Shown piece after piece: positions 1-9,529 of a stretch of DNA of 64,000 bases. The stretch lies in assembly GCA_009780325.1 (NCBI GenBank), contig WRAF01000003.1:37308-101307 (forward strand). Reading direction: 5' to 3'. The number at the start of each line of letters is the position of its first letter. The first letter of the stretch is position 1. The stretch comes from Bacillota bacterium. Its GTDB lineage: Bacteria > Bacillota > Clostridia > Christensenellales > Pumilibacteraceae. A model generated the notes under the pieces. It had not been told where the DNA came from and made no database searches. It saw nothing but the letters and a program-made list of their open reading frames with translations. The position numbers and the translations under genes were made by a program.

Positions 1-1
1 T

Positions 2-61
2 TCAACAAGTTTAACTGTTGATCAAGTTGTTGCATTAATGCTTAAAGAGATTAAAAGATAA
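2..61 (+). CDS. C-terminal end of a probable cytidylate kinase (partial)
   Basis: An open frame enters from the left edge and stops with TAA three bases before plsC, leaving 19 residues ending LMLKEIKR. The short tail has the shape of the last helix of (d)CMP kinases (a T-x-x-V-V-x-x-[IL]-L pattern), and cmk lies directly upstream of plsC in many Clostridia. Identity rests mainly on that gene order. The fragment is too short to show any catalytic motif. Confidence 0.4.
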   Translation, partial: STSLTVDQVVALMLKEIKR

Positions 62-63
62 TC

Positions 64-744
64 ATGAAAATATTTTTATTGAAAGTGTTTAGAACAATAG
101 TTGCTTTGATAATTTTTATCCCGTTTAGATTACTTTTTCCTGTTAAAGTTATCGGAAAAGGAAATCTGCCCAAAAGACAAAATTATCTAACTATGTCAAA
201 TCATTTGCATTGGTTTGATATTTTATCGCTGTGGGTTTATCTTCCTAGGTTTAAATTCTTTCTTGCAAAAAAAGAATTAGGCGCTAAAAGATTTAATAGA
301 TTTATATTAAAATTGATGGGTGCAGTTTTTATTGATAGGCACAAACCAGATATCAAAGGAATAAAAAATGCCGTAGCCGCATTAAAAAAGGCTCCTATGA
401 CACTTTTTCCTGAAGGTACTAGAAATAAAGACGATAATTCTTTGCAGGCAGTTAAAGGCGGAGCTGCAATGATTGCGGCTAAGGCTGATGTCCCGTTAGT
501 GTCACTTATTATAGACCACAAACAGCGCATTTTCAGAAAAAACTATTTTTATATTACACCTTATATCTATTTGCCATACACTAGCAAGGATAGATTTGAT
601 TCAAACGCCTTAAGAGAGTGTACTGAGATTATTACTGAAGAAATGACTTATGCTAGAGAATTTATGGATATTATACAAGGTTTTAATAAAAAAGAGTTTA
701 AACAATTAAAAAAAGAAGAAAAAGCAGCAAGGAAGATAAAATGA
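64..744 (+). CDS. plsC: 1-acyl-sn-glycerol-3-phosphate acyltransferase
   Basis: The 226-residue protein transfers the second acyl chain onto lysophosphatidic acid to make phosphatidic acid at the inner face of the membrane. An N-terminal hydrophobic helix (about residues 8-26) would anchor it. The acyltransferase signature HX4D is His47 to Asp52 within NHLHWFD, and the glycerophosphate-binding motif FPEGTR is at 115-120. The C-terminus is Lys-rich, as in many short PlsC proteins. It starts two bases after the preceding gene's stop and its TGA overlaps the nfo start (ATGA), so the two are translationally coupled. PlsY, encoded near 53 kb, would supply its substrate. Confidence 0.93.
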   Translation: MKIFLLKVFRTIVALIIFIPFRLLFPVKVIGKGNLPKRQNYLTMSNHLHWFDILSLWVYLPRFKFFLAKKELGAKRFNRFILKLMGAVFIDRHKPDIKGIKNAVAALKKAPMTLFPEGTRNKDDNSLQAVKGGAAMIAAKADVPLVSLIIDHKQRIFRKNYFYITPYIYLPYTSKDRFDSNALRECTEIITEEMTYAREFMDIIQGFNKKEFKQLKKEEKAARKIK

Positions 745-1610
745 ATAAAGAACAAAATTTTAGGATAGGACCAAGCGGAAATAGTTTATCTTTTTATGCT
801 GCCGGATATAAAAATACTTTTCAAGCACCTAAATATTTAGCGAATTTTGGGCTTAATGCTTATGAGTATTCTTTTGGGCGCGGAATCAATATGACAGATG
901 AAATGGCTGCAAAAATTAGGATATCTTTTAATGAGGCAGATATTCAGTTATCAGTGCATGCACCCTATTATACTAATTTTGCAAGTAAAGATGCTGAAAA
1001 AATTGAAAAAACCTTTGGTTATGTGCTAGAAAGCATTAGGATTGCTAATAAGATGGGTGCAAAAAGAATAGTGATTCATCCAGGGTCACTAACCAAGCAA
1101 GATAGAAAAGCAGCATTTGATAATGCAGTTAAAAATTTTGAAAGCTTAATGGAGTTTTTAGATGATAAGTTAGAAAAAGAAATTGATTATTTATTATGCA
1201 TAGAAACTTTAGGAAAACAAGGACAAATTGGTACACTTGATGAAGTATTAGCAATGGTCAAACCATATGAAAAGGCTACTGTATGCATTGATTTTGGTCA
1301 TGTAAATTCTATTACTCAAGGAAGTTTAAAAACAGCAAATGACTATGAGAAATTGATTTTAAAGACTTTTGAGGAACTTGGTGAAGGGCGGGCAAAAAGT
1401 ATTCATATGCATTTTTCTAAAATAATGTATGGTGAAAGCGGAGAAATTAGACACCTTACTTTTGAGGATACTGAATATGGACCTGAATTTGAACCGCTAG
1501 CAGAAGTAATCCATAAATATAAAATGAACCCTGTCATAATATGTGAATCTAAAGGAACCATGGCAGAAGATGCTAAAATTATAAAAGAGTTGTTGCAAAA
1601 AAATGACTAA
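741..1610 (+). CDS. nfo: Endonuclease IV (AP endonuclease)
   Basis: The 289-residue TIM-barrel protein cleaves DNA 5' of abasic sites in base-excision repair, using a trinuclear zinc site. Visible landmarks are HAPYYTNFAS near residue 72, VIHPGS near 111, ETLGKQGQIGT near 154, CIDFGHVN near 181, HMHFSK near 221 and CESKG near 270. These hold the His, Glu and Asp metal ligands of the family. Length matches typical Nfo (about 280 residues). The start overlaps the plsC stop by four bases. A strong ribosome binding site appears only before the next gene, so nfo probably ends this small operon. Confidence 0.94.
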   Translation: MNKEQNFRIGPSGNSLSFYAAGYKNTFQAPKYLANFGLNAYEYSFGRGINMTDEMAAKIRISFNEADIQLSVHAPYYTNFASKDAEKIEKTFGYVLESIRIANKMGAKRIVIHPGSLTKQDRKAAFDNAVKNFESLMEFLDDKLEKEIDYLLCIETLGKQGQIGTLDEVLAMVKPYEKATVCIDFGHVNSITQGSLKTANDYEKLILKTFEELGEGRAKSIHMHFSKIMYGESGEIRHLTFEDTEYGPEFEPLAEVIHKYKMNPVIICESKGTMAEDAKIIKELLQKND

Positions 1611-1668
1611 ACACTCGCCATTTATTTTGTTTGCGTAATATAATTATCTATACAGGAGGAACACAGAT

Positions 1669-3459
1669 ATGACAAGAAACAAAGTTTTTGCTCTTATAAT
1701 CGCAACTTTATTTATCATGGTCTTATTAATAGGCTGTCTTTTTCCTAATGATAATTCAAAAAATTATGAAAATAATAAAGAGTATGAAAAAGATTGCAAC
1801 AATTATATTGAAAAATGTAGATGTGAGTATGATCAAACTAATGATGATATTGTATATGAAGAAAATGAAGATAATAATGACGATGATTATGAAAAATATA
1901 ATCCTCAGCCCATGATAAGGACAATTTTTGATCAACCTTATATTGCACGCCACAACAATATTGTACAAGACGGAGTGTTTTATGAATTGCCTGTCCTAAG
2001 ATCGGGCAGATCAAATAGACCAGCTTTAGATAGATACAGACAACCGCTTCCGCAATTTAGCCGCAGTCCGCATGATTTATACAACATGCCACCTGTTTCA
2101 AAAATAGACTGCTATGATGATTTAAATCAAATGCGACTAGGCAGAGCAGACAATAATCATGCAATTGCGCATGCATACACTCGTGAGTTTTTTGAAAATT
2201 ATGCGCTTTTATTTGTGAATGTACGTACAGGATCTAGTGTGCGCAATTTTATAGAAGTTGAAACATTAGTGACTTGCTCTTTATATTTGCATCCTGTCGT
2301 GTCTTTAAATTGGTCTCCTCCAAACCATGGAAACTGGGATCATGCCATGGAAACAATTGTATCAGTTGTATTTTTGTTAGAGATACCAAACGTACTTTTA
2401 TATTATTATGATTTTGGCACAATATTTTGGACAGAAGGCAGCAATAGAAGTACGCAAATCTCAAATGAACAAATTGTTTCTTTAACAAATACTCAAAAAA
2501 AATATTGTTATCTTGAGTTTGGTTTAGAATATGGCAAACCAGACTGTATTTTAGTACAGCATGACTACGTTTTGCAATTTCATAATGACAGATATAGGTT
2601 TGTAGGTTTTAGTCCTAATGCATTCAATCTAAGTAGTTTATACAATATCTATGTTAGACATGAAAACAGTCAAGATTTTGTGTATGCTGATTATAGTTTT
2701 GTGCGTACTGATCTAAACTCTACTAGTTGGTCAACAAGTTTTTTTAATCTTAATTTAAAACCAGGATTAAACACAATTAAAATCATCAGCAGAGTTACTT
2801 ATTTTAAAGACGGCTTTGACATACGCACATATGGTTATGCAGAAATTTTTCTTAACCATGAAATAATAAATAGTCCATATTTATTTAATATTGAAAATGT
2901 GTCAACTGGTCCATTTTTAAGTTGGAACGGTCATCACAATTACCAAGTATTTATAAGGCAAGCAGGCAGCGATCAATACACAAGGCGGTCTACTGGCATA
3001 GCAGGCACATTATACTCTGGTCGAAATATAAGCCGAGGCATTTCATTAAGACATCTAGGTTTAGTTGTCGGAACAAATACAATATTAATATCAAGATATG
3101 GGTACAATGACGGAGTTGTCACAAAATATGAAACAAGATGGCCAGCAGAAATTGATAGTGTATCCACAAATTATGAGTTTATATTATCTAGCGATGCAAG
3201 ATATATTTTATGGGACGGAGCGGGTTCTTATCGTGTGTGGTTAAGGAGTCCTAACTCTGATAATTTCATACTTGTACACTCTCTATTTAGACCTACATTT
3301 AACTTAGAGAGACTTAATTTAAGTCCAGGATTGCATCAAATTAGAGTTGAATCTTTAATAAACACTTGTGCAAATGGTAGATTGGTCATAACTTATGCAG
3401 TGTTTAGTTTTTGTGGGTGTGATATTCGGCAATTATATTGCGTTTGCTGTTTATTATAA
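1669..3459 (+). CDS. Large lipoprotein with three related C-terminal domains
   Basis: I do not recognise this 596-residue protein. It has a signal peptide with a lipobox (LLIGC, lipidated Cys23), so it should be anchored on the outer face of the membrane. An acidic Asn/Asp/Glu linker follows (about residues 27-80). The C-terminal half shows three related segments (about 305-400, 415-500 and 505-590). Each has a [SL]-W-[DN]-G or similar entry, a Y-x-V-x-[IL]-R strand and a late G-x-[NH]-x-I-x-[IV] strand, suggesting tandem Ig/FN3-like sandwiches. The last residues form a Cys cluster (CGC, then CVCC). The start is set by AGGAGG eight bases upstream of ATG. It looks monocistronic and may act in adhesion or cell-surface binding. 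Confidence 0.7.
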   Translation: MTRNKVFALIIATLFIMVLLIGCLFPNDNSKNYENNKEYEKDCNNYIEKCRCEYDQTNDDIVYEENEDNNDDDYEKYNPQPMIRTIFDQPYIARHNNIVQDGVFYELPVLRSGRSNRPALDRYRQPLPQFSRSPHDLYNMPPVSKIDCYDDLNQMRLGRADNNHAIAHAYTREFFENYALLFVNVRTGSSVRNFIEVETLVTCSLYLHPVVSLNWSPPNHGNWDHAMETIVSVVFLLEIPNVLLYYYDFGTIFWTEGSNRSTQISNEQIVSLTNTQKKYCYLEFGLEYGKPDCILVQHDYVLQFHNDRYRFVGFSPNAFNLSSLYNIYVRHENSQDFVYADYSFVRTDLNSTSWSTSFFNLNLKPGLNTIKIISRVTYFKDGFDIRTYGYAEIFLNHEIINSPYLFNIENVSTGPFLSWNGHHNYQVFIRQAGSDQYTRRSTGIAGTLYSGRNISRGISLRHLGLVVGTNTILISRYGYNDGVVTKYETRWPAEIDSVSTNYEFILSSDARYILWDGAGSYRVWLRSPNSDNFILVHSLFRPTFNLERLNLSPGLHQIRVESLINTCANGRLVITYAVFSFCGCDIRQLYCVCCLL

Positions 3460-3603
3460 AGCATCGTATATGTGCGCATAAAAAACAAGCTATCAATCTG
3501 CTGTTTAAAAATATAGTTTTATTTTTATGCAAAACCACCAAAACTGCCTTGATTTTATAATTTAGATATATTATAATAATAAAAATTAGGAGAATATTTT
3601 ATT

Positions 3604-4641
3604 ATGTTTAAAAATGTGGATGCTTATCTGTTGTTTAATCCTTCAAATCGCTTTTATTTTACTAAATTTGATGCATCTAATGGGTGTGTCATTTTGACCA
3701 AAAAAGAAAAGATTTTTTTAACAGATTTTAGATATATTGATGCGGCTAAAAAGGCAATGCCTGATTGGAATATTATTCAAATCGGCGGCAATTATTTAGG
3801 GATTATAGTTGAAGAGCTAAAAAGATTAGGGGCAAAGAATATTGGAATAGAAGAAAATACTTTATCTATAGATATGTTTAATAAGATTGAAACAGCAATT
3901 AAAGACGGCGGCACAAAAATGAAATTAGTGCATAGTTTTGTAGATATTGCGGCGGTGAGAGCAATTAAGACTGAAGAAGAAATCGGCAAAATGGCAGCAG
4001 CGCAAATCATTGCTCAAAAGGCATATTCTAAAGTTACGTCCAATATTAAAGTAGGTATGAGTGAAAGAGAGATAGCTGCAGAACTTTTGTATGAGATGCA
4101 ATTACTTGGAGCAAGTGGTGCATCATTTGATATCATTGTGGCATTTGGTGAGAATTCGGCATTGCCGCATCATAAAACTGGGGATAGACGCTTAGAAAAA
4201 AATGATATTATTTTGATTGACATGGGAGCAAAACTAAACGGATATTGCAGCGACATGACAAGGACTTTCTCTATTGGTGATGTTTCAGCCAAATTAAAAG
4301 AAATTCATGCACTTGTATTAGATGCTCAAAATATGTGTTTGAAAAATATTAGAGCAGGCATGACAGGACATGAGGCAGATATTATTGCTAGGGAGTATTT
4401 TAAGGCAAACGGATATGAGAAAGAGTTTGGGCATTCTTTAGGGCATGGCATCGGTATAGATGTACATGAAAGCACCAGAGTGGCTGCGACAGCTCAAGAT
4501 ATTTTAAAACCTAATATGGTTATTACTGTTGAACCAGGACTTTATATTGACGGAATCGGAGGAGTGCGAATTGAGGATATGATTGTTGTTCAAGAAGATG
4601 GGCAAGCACTTAATTTAACTAACATGGATAAAAATTTATAG
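3604..4641 (+). CDS. M24 metallopeptidase, Xaa-Pro aminopeptidase/dipeptidase type
   Basis: The 345-residue cytosolic protein has a creatinase-like N-terminal domain (1-120) and a pita-bread M24 catalytic domain (125-345). The dinuclear metal ligands are visible: Asp206, Asp217, His281 in HSLGHGIG, Glu310 in TVEPG and Glu324 in GVRIED. It probably removes N-terminal residues ahead of proline or splits Xaa-Pro dipeptides; sequence alone does not separate PepP from PepQ. An AGGAG site precedes the ATG. The order M24 peptidase, efp, spoIIIAA is widespread in sporulating Bacillota. Confidence 0.9.
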   Translation: MFKNVDAYLLFNPSNRFYFTKFDASNGCVILTKKEKIFLTDFRYIDAAKKAMPDWNIIQIGGNYLGIIVEELKRLGAKNIGIEENTLSIDMFNKIETAIKDGGTKMKLVHSFVDIAAVRAIKTEEEIGKMAAAQIIAQKAYSKVTSNIKVGMSEREIAAELLYEMQLLGASGASFDIIVAFGENSALPHHKTGDRRLEKNDIILIDMGAKLNGYCSDMTRTFSIGDVSAKLKEIHALVLDAQNMCLKNIRAGMTGHEADIIAREYFKANGYEKEFGHSLGHGIGIDVHESTRVAATAQDILKPNMVITVEPGLYIDGIGGVRIEDMIVVQEDGQALNLTNMDKNL

Positions 4642-4727
4642 CAGGCAATTAATAGTAGAATCAATTTAAAAAATCAAATTTTTGAATTATCTTTTTAGAA
4701 AAAAAGATAAAAAAGGAGAATTAAATA

Positions 4728-5288
4728 ATGATAGCAGCAGGAGATTTTAGAAAAGGAATGACAATTGAAATTGACGGCAAAGTTTATATTGTTATAGACT
4801 TTTTGCATGTCAAACCAGGAAAAGGGGCAGCATTCGTTAGAGTCAAAATGAAAAATGTAATCACGGGTCAAGTGATGGAGCAAACATTTAATCCTGGAGA
4901 TAAATACCCTCAAGCACATATTGAACGCAAAGATATGCAATATTCATACAATGCGGATGGATTATATTATTTTATGGACTTAGAGTCGTATGATATGATT
5001 CCATTAGGGCATGATTTATGTGAGGATGCATTAAAATATGTCAAAGAAGAAATGACGGTGCAAGTAGCTTTTTATAAAGGCAATGCTTTTAGCGTAGATG
5101 CACCAAACTTTGTTGAGTTAGAAATTGCTTTTACTGAGCCTGGTTTACAAGGAGATACATCTAGAGCAGGTACAAAACCAGCTACATTAGAGACAGGCAC
5201 AGCTATTCAAATCCCGCTTTTTGTCAATCAAGGCGAAAAAATTAGGGTAGATACTAGAAATGGCACATATATGGAAAGAGTGAAGTAG
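4728..5288 (+). CDS. efp: Elongation factor P
   Basis: The 186-residue, three-domain factor binds ribosomes stalled on polyproline stretches and stimulates peptide bond formation. The KOW-like N-domain carries the loop KPGKGAA with Lys32 at the tip, the position modified in many bacteria. The central and C-terminal OB domains follow, ending in the typical [23 protein letters not shown] lies before the ATG. A short hairpin (about 4687-4710) sits just ahead of the ribosome binding site. No epmA/epmB/ymfI-like modification gene is visible in the window. Confidence 0.97.
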   Translation: MIAAGDFRKGMTIEIDGKVYIVIDFLHVKPGKGAAFVRVKMKNVITGQVMEQTFNPGDKYPQAHIERKDMQYSYNADGLYYFMDLESYDMIPLGHDLCEDALKYVKEEMTVQVAFYKGNAFSVDAPNFVELEIAFTEPGLQGDTSRAGTKPATLETGTAIQIPLFVNQGEKIRVDTRNGTYMERVK

Positions 5289-5560
5289 GCTTTTTTTATA
5301 AATTAATATAATAGTATTGTAGTTGCATTATATTAAAATAATTTAAGGAATTAAGAAAAGCTTATGATAAATATAAATGCTTTTAGTTAAGTGATTTTGA
5401 TTCACAATATATAAGGACTGAATAAGAATTAAACGCTATTTATCATAAGAAATTGATATAGACGATATGTGGCTGCATGGAGCATAATCATAGATTTGCC
5501 TAATGCATTTGAACCTAGTAGTAAATTTAGAGTACAAATTATATAAAATGAATTTATTAT
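5289..5560 (+). other. Intergenic stretch between efp and spoIIIAA
   Basis: There is no convincing gene. It is strongly AT-rich. One frame stays open for 26 codons from GTG at about 5470, reading VAAWSIIID then LPNAFEPSSK, and stops before the terminator. It has no ribosome binding site and looks like a decayed coding remnant or chance. Confidence 0.4.
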
Positions 5561-5591
5561 AAAAACTGTCTTAATCTAAGACAGTTTTTTT
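5561..5591 (+). terminator. Rho-independent terminator before spoIIIAA
   Basis: A 13-bp stem (5561-5573 pairs with 5577-5589) with a 3-base loop runs into seven Ts. It separates the efp transcript from the sporulation operon. Confidence 0.85.
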
Positions 5592-5626
5592 GTCATTTTT
5601 AATAATATTTGATAATACAATAATGT

Positions 5627-6550
5627 ATGAGTATAGCGGCAAAAATTAATATTTTGGACAAGCTTAAGTTTTTACCGTCTGTGCTGCTTTTGGCATTGCA
5701 AAAGTTAGATATTGCACATCTTCAAGAAATAAGGATAAGAGGGAATAAGCCAGTTAGAGTGCTATATCAAAATAATTTTATAGTATTATTAACTCCTTGT
5801 AAAACTCAAAAAATTATTATAACTAGTGAACAAATCGCACAAATAGTATTACGAGCAGCTGAATTTTCTATTTATGCTTTTAATAATCAACTATCTTGTG
5901 GATATATTACTATTCAGGGCGGAATAAGAATTGGTGTGGCAGGTGAATTAGTTTATGAAGGACATATAGTCAAAACTCAAAAAAATTTTACTTCATTAGT
6001 CATTAGAATTCCACATGAAATTTATGGATGTGCTAATCGTGCTTATAAATGTATCCAAAACTCAAAAAATAAAAATACTCTTATCATTTCACCCCCAGGG
6101 GCAGGCAAGACTACACTTTTAAGAGATTTAACAAGACAAATATCTAATGCTGGAAATAATATACTGTTAGTCGACGAAAGAAATGAAATTGCTGCTTGTT
6201 TAGACGGAATAGCAAGACTGGATATAGGCGACAATACAGACATCATAAACAATGCTCAAAAAGATTATGCGTTTTCATTTGGAATACGCTCTTTGAGACC
6301 TGACTATATCATTACAGATGAATTAGCTAATGAGCAAGATATAAAAACAGCAATTTATGTATCAAAATGCGGAGTAAAAATAATCGCTAGTGTTCATGCA
6401 GATAGTATTTTTGACTTAAAAAATAGAGAAGAGTTTAATGGGATTCTAGAGCAAAAGATTTTTGGACGATACATAATTTTATCTAGCAAAAATGGAGCAG
6501 GAACATTTGAGGCGATTTTGGACGAAGATTTAAGAGGAATAACTATATGA
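5627..6550 (+). CDS. spoIIIAA: Stage III sporulation protein AA, ATPase
   Basis: The 307-residue secretion-ATPase-like protein powers the SpoIIIA-SpoIIQ channel between mother cell and forespore. The Walker A motif SPPGAGKTT is at residues 155-163 and the Walker B strand YIITDE at 227-232, with the family sequence IRSLRPDY between them. The N-terminal IRIRGNKPVR segment is also typical. No Shine-Dalgarno precedes the ATG. A sequence AATACAAT (5614-5621), similar to a sigma-E -10 element, ends five bases before the start, so the message may be nearly leaderless. It is the first gene of a complete eight-gene operon. Confidence 0.95.
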   Translation: MSIAAKINILDKLKFLPSVLLLALQKLDIAHLQEIRIRGNKPVRVLYQNNFIVLLTPCKTQKIIITSEQIAQIVLRAAEFSIYAFNNQLSCGYITIQGGIRIGVAGELVYEGHIVKTQKNFTSLVIRIPHEIYGCANRAYKCIQNSKNKNTLIISPPGAGKTTLLRDLTRQISNAGNNILLVDERNEIAACLDGIARLDIGDNTDIINNAQKDYAFSFGIRSLRPDYIITDELANEQDIKTAIYVSKCGVKIIASVHADSIFDLKNREEFNGILEQKIFGRYIILSSKNGAGTFEAILDEDLRGITI

Positions 6551-7026
6551 CTACAAGGCTATTTATGGTTTTTTTATCTTGTATTGGCGGTCTTATGATG
6601 GGACTATTTTTATCAAATAAAACAAAAAATCGAGAAAAATATTTTGCTGATTTATTAAACTTAGTGGATAGACTTATTAGTGATATTAGCTATTTGCAAG
6701 ATCCAGCAATTAAAATTATATCTTCTTTTGAAACAAAAAGCATACATTTCAAGAAAAATATTGACGAATATTTAGAATTTACCAATGGAGGAAAATTTAA
6801 TTTTTCTAATACCATTCTTAATAAAAGGGAAGCTGGAATTATAAATGATTTTTTTAATAGGCTTGGAACATTAGATTATGAAACTCAAATAAATGAATTA
6901 AATTCAAAAAAAATGCTATTTATACAGATGTATGACGGAGCCAATAAGAAAAATAAAAATTTTGGAAAAGCCTTTATAAAATTAGGTTTTTTGGGTGGAT
7001 TATTAGTGGGAATTATGATTTTATAA
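6547..7026 (+). CDS. spoIIIAB: Stage III sporulation protein AB
   Basis: The 159-residue protein has an N-terminal membrane helix (about 4-22), a helical soluble middle similar to GspF/type II secretion platforms, and a C-terminal hydrophobic segment (about 143-159). It begins inside the spoIIIAA stop (ATGA overlap), so translation is coupled. Assignment rests on position in the operon, length and membrane topology; this subunit diverges strongly between species. Confidence 0.88.
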   Translation: MTTRLFMVFLSCIGGLMMGLFLSNKTKNREKYFADLLNLVDRLISDISYLQDPAIKIISSFETKSIHFKKNIDEYLEFTNGGKFNFSNTILNKREAGIINDFFNRLGTLDYETQINELNSKKMLFIQMYDGANKKNKNFGKAFIKLGFLGGLLVGIMIL

Positions 7027-7104
7027 AATCATATTAAATCAATAATTACTAACAGAAAATATTGTGAGCCTTTAAGCTTTCGGCTTAATAATGAAGGAGG
7101 ATTA

Positions 7105-7302
7105 ATGGATATTTCATTAATATTTAGGATAGCTGCTGTCGGATTGATTACCGCAATTGTAAATCAAATCCTAAAAAAAGTTGATAAAGATGAGATTGCT
7201 ACTGTTACTACATTAGCTGGCTTAGTAATAGTTTTATTGATGGTTATAGATATGCTTGCAAGTTTATTTGAATCGCTGCAAAGAGTCTTTGGACTATTTT
7301 AA
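7105..7302 (+). CDS. spoIIIAC: Stage III sporulation protein AC
   Basis: The 65-residue protein consists of two membrane helices (about 3-22 and 33-55) joined by the charged turn KKVDKDEIA, as in other SpoIIIAC proteins. A strong GAAGGAGG site precedes the ATG. A short hairpin (GAGCCTTTAAGC...GGCT-like, about 7064-7084) lies in the 78-base gap after spoIIIAB and might tune expression of the distal genes. Confidence 0.9.
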   Translation: MDISLIFRIAAVGLITAIVNQILKKVDKDEIATVTTLAGLVIVLLMVIDMLASLFESLQRVFGLF

Positions 7303-7307
7303 CTTAT

Positions 7308-7700
7308 ATGGAGATATTTCAAATTGCATCAGTAGGCATAATCACTGCATTTTGTGTGCTGATATTAAAAGATACAAAATCTGAAATCAGTATGCTGGTT
7401 GGTATTGCGGGCGGCATAATTATCCTTTTAATGCTAATCGGATATTTAACAAATATTTTTGTAGTAATTAGAGATTTAGCAGAAAGAGCAAGTATTCCAA
7501 GCAATATTTTGACACTTATTATAAGAATAGTAGGAGTGGGATATATAGCAGAGTTTTCTGCTGGAATTATTGAAGAAACAGGAAGCAAATCTCTAGCGGA
7601 TAAAATAACTCTAGGCGGCAGAATTATGATTGTAGTATTATCTCTACCCATCATTTTGTCACTTTTCAACGTAATAAGTGATTTATTATCAAATGTATAA
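7308..7700 (+). CDS. spoIIIAD: Stage III sporulation protein AD
   Basis: The 130-residue membrane protein has four hydrophobic segments and the conserved stretch IRIVGVGYIAEF near residues 69-80, with DKITLGGRI after it. It starts five bases after spoIIIAC and overlaps the spoIIIAE start region. SpoIIIAC and SpoIIIAD have homologous hairpins and are thought to form membrane parts of the channel. Confidence 0.93.
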   Translation: MEIFQIASVGIITAFCVLILKDTKSEISMLVGIAGGIIILLMLIGYLTNIFVVIRDLAERASIPSNILTLIIRIVGVGYIAEFSAGIIEETGSKSLADKITLGGRIMIVVLSLPIILSLFNVISDLLSNV

Positions 7701-8931
7701 TGTGAAAAAAAACAGCATAAAAAAGTTAATATTGCTTTTAATTATACTCTTGTTTACATTTAATTTTGTGCAAACGATAGAGTCTTTTATGATAGGATAT
7801 GCTAGGACAAGCCATATTGAAATAAATGCAAATCAAACGACAGGCGGGCTTAATCAAAATGTTGAGGATATTTTAAATAACATAAACAATGGCGATCTAA
7901 ACGATTTACTAAATGATTTAGATGGGTATGGACTAGGTGTTTTTGGCAGTAGAAACTTTATGGATACCCTAAGAGCAATCATAGCAGGCGAAGATATAGG
8001 CGATTTTAATTCAGTTTTTGGTTTTTTGATTAATATTTTCTTTTCTGATTTAGTAAGAATGCTGCCATTTATTTTAGCAATATTAGGAATATGTGCTACT
8101 TTTTCAATAATAAGTTCGGTCAAAGGCGGCTTTTCATCAGATTCAGTTGAAAATATCATCAGATTTGCTTGTGTTTCATTAATTTCAGTGATTTTATTTA
8201 GCCAAATATTTTCTATAATATCATCTACTGCTAGTGTTGTTAATAATTTGACTAGACAAATCAATATAGTTTTCCCTTTGATTCTGACTATGATGGCCGC
8301 AAGTGGCGCTGTTTCTACAGCTGCCTCATATACCCCAGCCGTCGCAATTCTAGGACAAATTCTTACAACAATAATTTTAACTATAGCTTTGCCCACGTTC
8401 ATCCTCTCAATAGTCTTTGATGTAGTTGGAAATTTATCAGATACTGTTAGATTAAAGAAATTGTCTTCATTTTTCTCAAGTACATTAAAATGGGTAATGG
8501 GCACTGCTTTTTTTGTTTTCTTAGCCTTTTTATCCGTCAGAGGAATCACTGCTTCTGTTAGAGACACAATTTCACTTAGAACAGCTCGTTTTGCTATAAA
8601 TAATTATGTTCCTATCATCGGCGGCTATTTATCTGAAGGAATGAATTTAATAATGGCAGGAAGCACTATAGTTAAAAATGCAATTGGTTTTGCTGCAATT
8701 ATACTATTACTTGTCACAATTGCTCCGCTAGTCATCAATATAATGGTACTATCTTTATCACTTTCACTATTAGGAGCTATTATAGAGCCGTTTAATATAA
8801 ACGGAGTATCCGACATATTAACTAGTGTTTCAAAGAGTTTAAAATCACTTTTATCAATAATTTTAGGAATCTCATTTTTATATTTTATATTTTTAATGTT
8901 GACTATTAATACAGGAAATATGTTGATTTAA
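7678..8931 (+). CDS. spoIIIAE: Stage III sporulation protein AE
   Basis: This multi-pass membrane protein of the SpoIIIA channel has a hydrophobic signal-like N-terminus, a polar extracytoplasmic stretch (about 45-105) and then some eight membrane helices. The open frame can start at GTG 7678 or ATG 7693. ATG 7693 gives a better signal peptide (MYNVKKNSIKK then a hydrophobic core). Both overlap the end of spoIIIAD. Length (about 410 residues) is normal for the family. Confidence 0.93.
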   Translation: MIYYQMYNVKKNSIKKLILLLIILLFTFNFVQTIESFMIGYARTSHIEINANQTTGGLNQNVEDILNNINNGDLNDLLNDLDGYGLGVFGSRNFMDTLRAIIAGEDIGDFNSVFGFLINIFFSDLVRMLPFILAILGICATFSIISSVKGGFSSDSVENIIRFACVSLISVILFSQIFSIISSTASVVNNLTRQINIVFPLILTMMAASGAVSTAASYTPAVAILGQILTTIILTIALPTFILSIVFDVVGNLSDTVRLKKLSSFFSSTLKWVMGTAFFVFLAFLSVRGITASVRDTISLRTARFAINNYVPIIGGYLSEGMNLIMAGSTIVKNAIGFAAIILLLVTIAPLVINIMVLSLSLSLLGAIIEPFNINGVSDILTSVSKSLKSLLSIILGISFLYFIFLMLTINTGNMLI

Positions 8932-8994
8932 TGTGTTAGTATGCGTGATATAGTTTATAAATTTATATTGGACACTCAAAAAAAGGAGGAGTAA

Positions 8995-9474
8995 TTGGGA
9001 GCATTTACCTCATGGATATTAAGTATATTAGGTGTAGTAATTATTGGTACAATACTAGATATTTTTTTATCTGGAAAAAAACTAGGCAAACAAATTAGAA
9101 GTGTATTGTCGGCTTTATTGGTGTTGATGATTATTTCTCCAATTCCTATATTACTAACAAATTTAAGAAGTTGTGAGGCGGATTTTGGGCAAATTGAACT
9201 AGATGACAGCTTTTTAGAGTTTGCTAATTCTAGAAAGGTAGCAGCATTAGAGAGAGGATTGGTACAAGCTTTTATAAATGAAGGCTGGAACAATATTAAA
9301 GTAGATATAATAGCAACCATTGATGTAAATATAAGAATATCTTTTGTAACAATTGATTTGACAAATGTAGTCTTAAATTTTAATACAGGAAATATAAATA
9401 TAATAGAGAGGGCAAGAAATATGGCTGCAGATTTTTTAAATATAGAACGCTCTCAAGTTTTAGTAATTGAATAA
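8995..9474 (+). CDS. spoIIIAF: Stage III sporulation protein AF
   Basis: The 159-residue protein has two N-terminal membrane helices (about 4-22 and 31-50) and a soluble C-terminal domain resembling ring-building modules. The start is an unusual TTG, chosen because AAAGGAGG lies six bases upstream and the first membrane helix begins at once. It sits in its expected place between AE and AG. Confidence 0.88.
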   Translation: MGAFTSWILSILGVVIIGTILDIFLSGKKLGKQIRSVLSALLVLMIISPIPILLTNLRSCEADFGQIELDDSFLEFANSRKVAALERGLVQAFINEGWNNIKVDIIATIDVNIRISFVTIDLTNVVLNFNTGNINIIERARNMAADFLNIERSQVLVIE

Positions 9475-9529
9475 TTTTAACTCAACTTAACAAATTATGT
9501 CACATATAACACTTGTTTTAGGAGGAAAA

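Noticed and set aside
7854..8567. 237-codon open frame on the minus strand inside spoIIIAE
   Set aside because: It is the mirror of a well-supported membrane protein gene, has no ribosome binding site and a composition typical of an antisense shadow.
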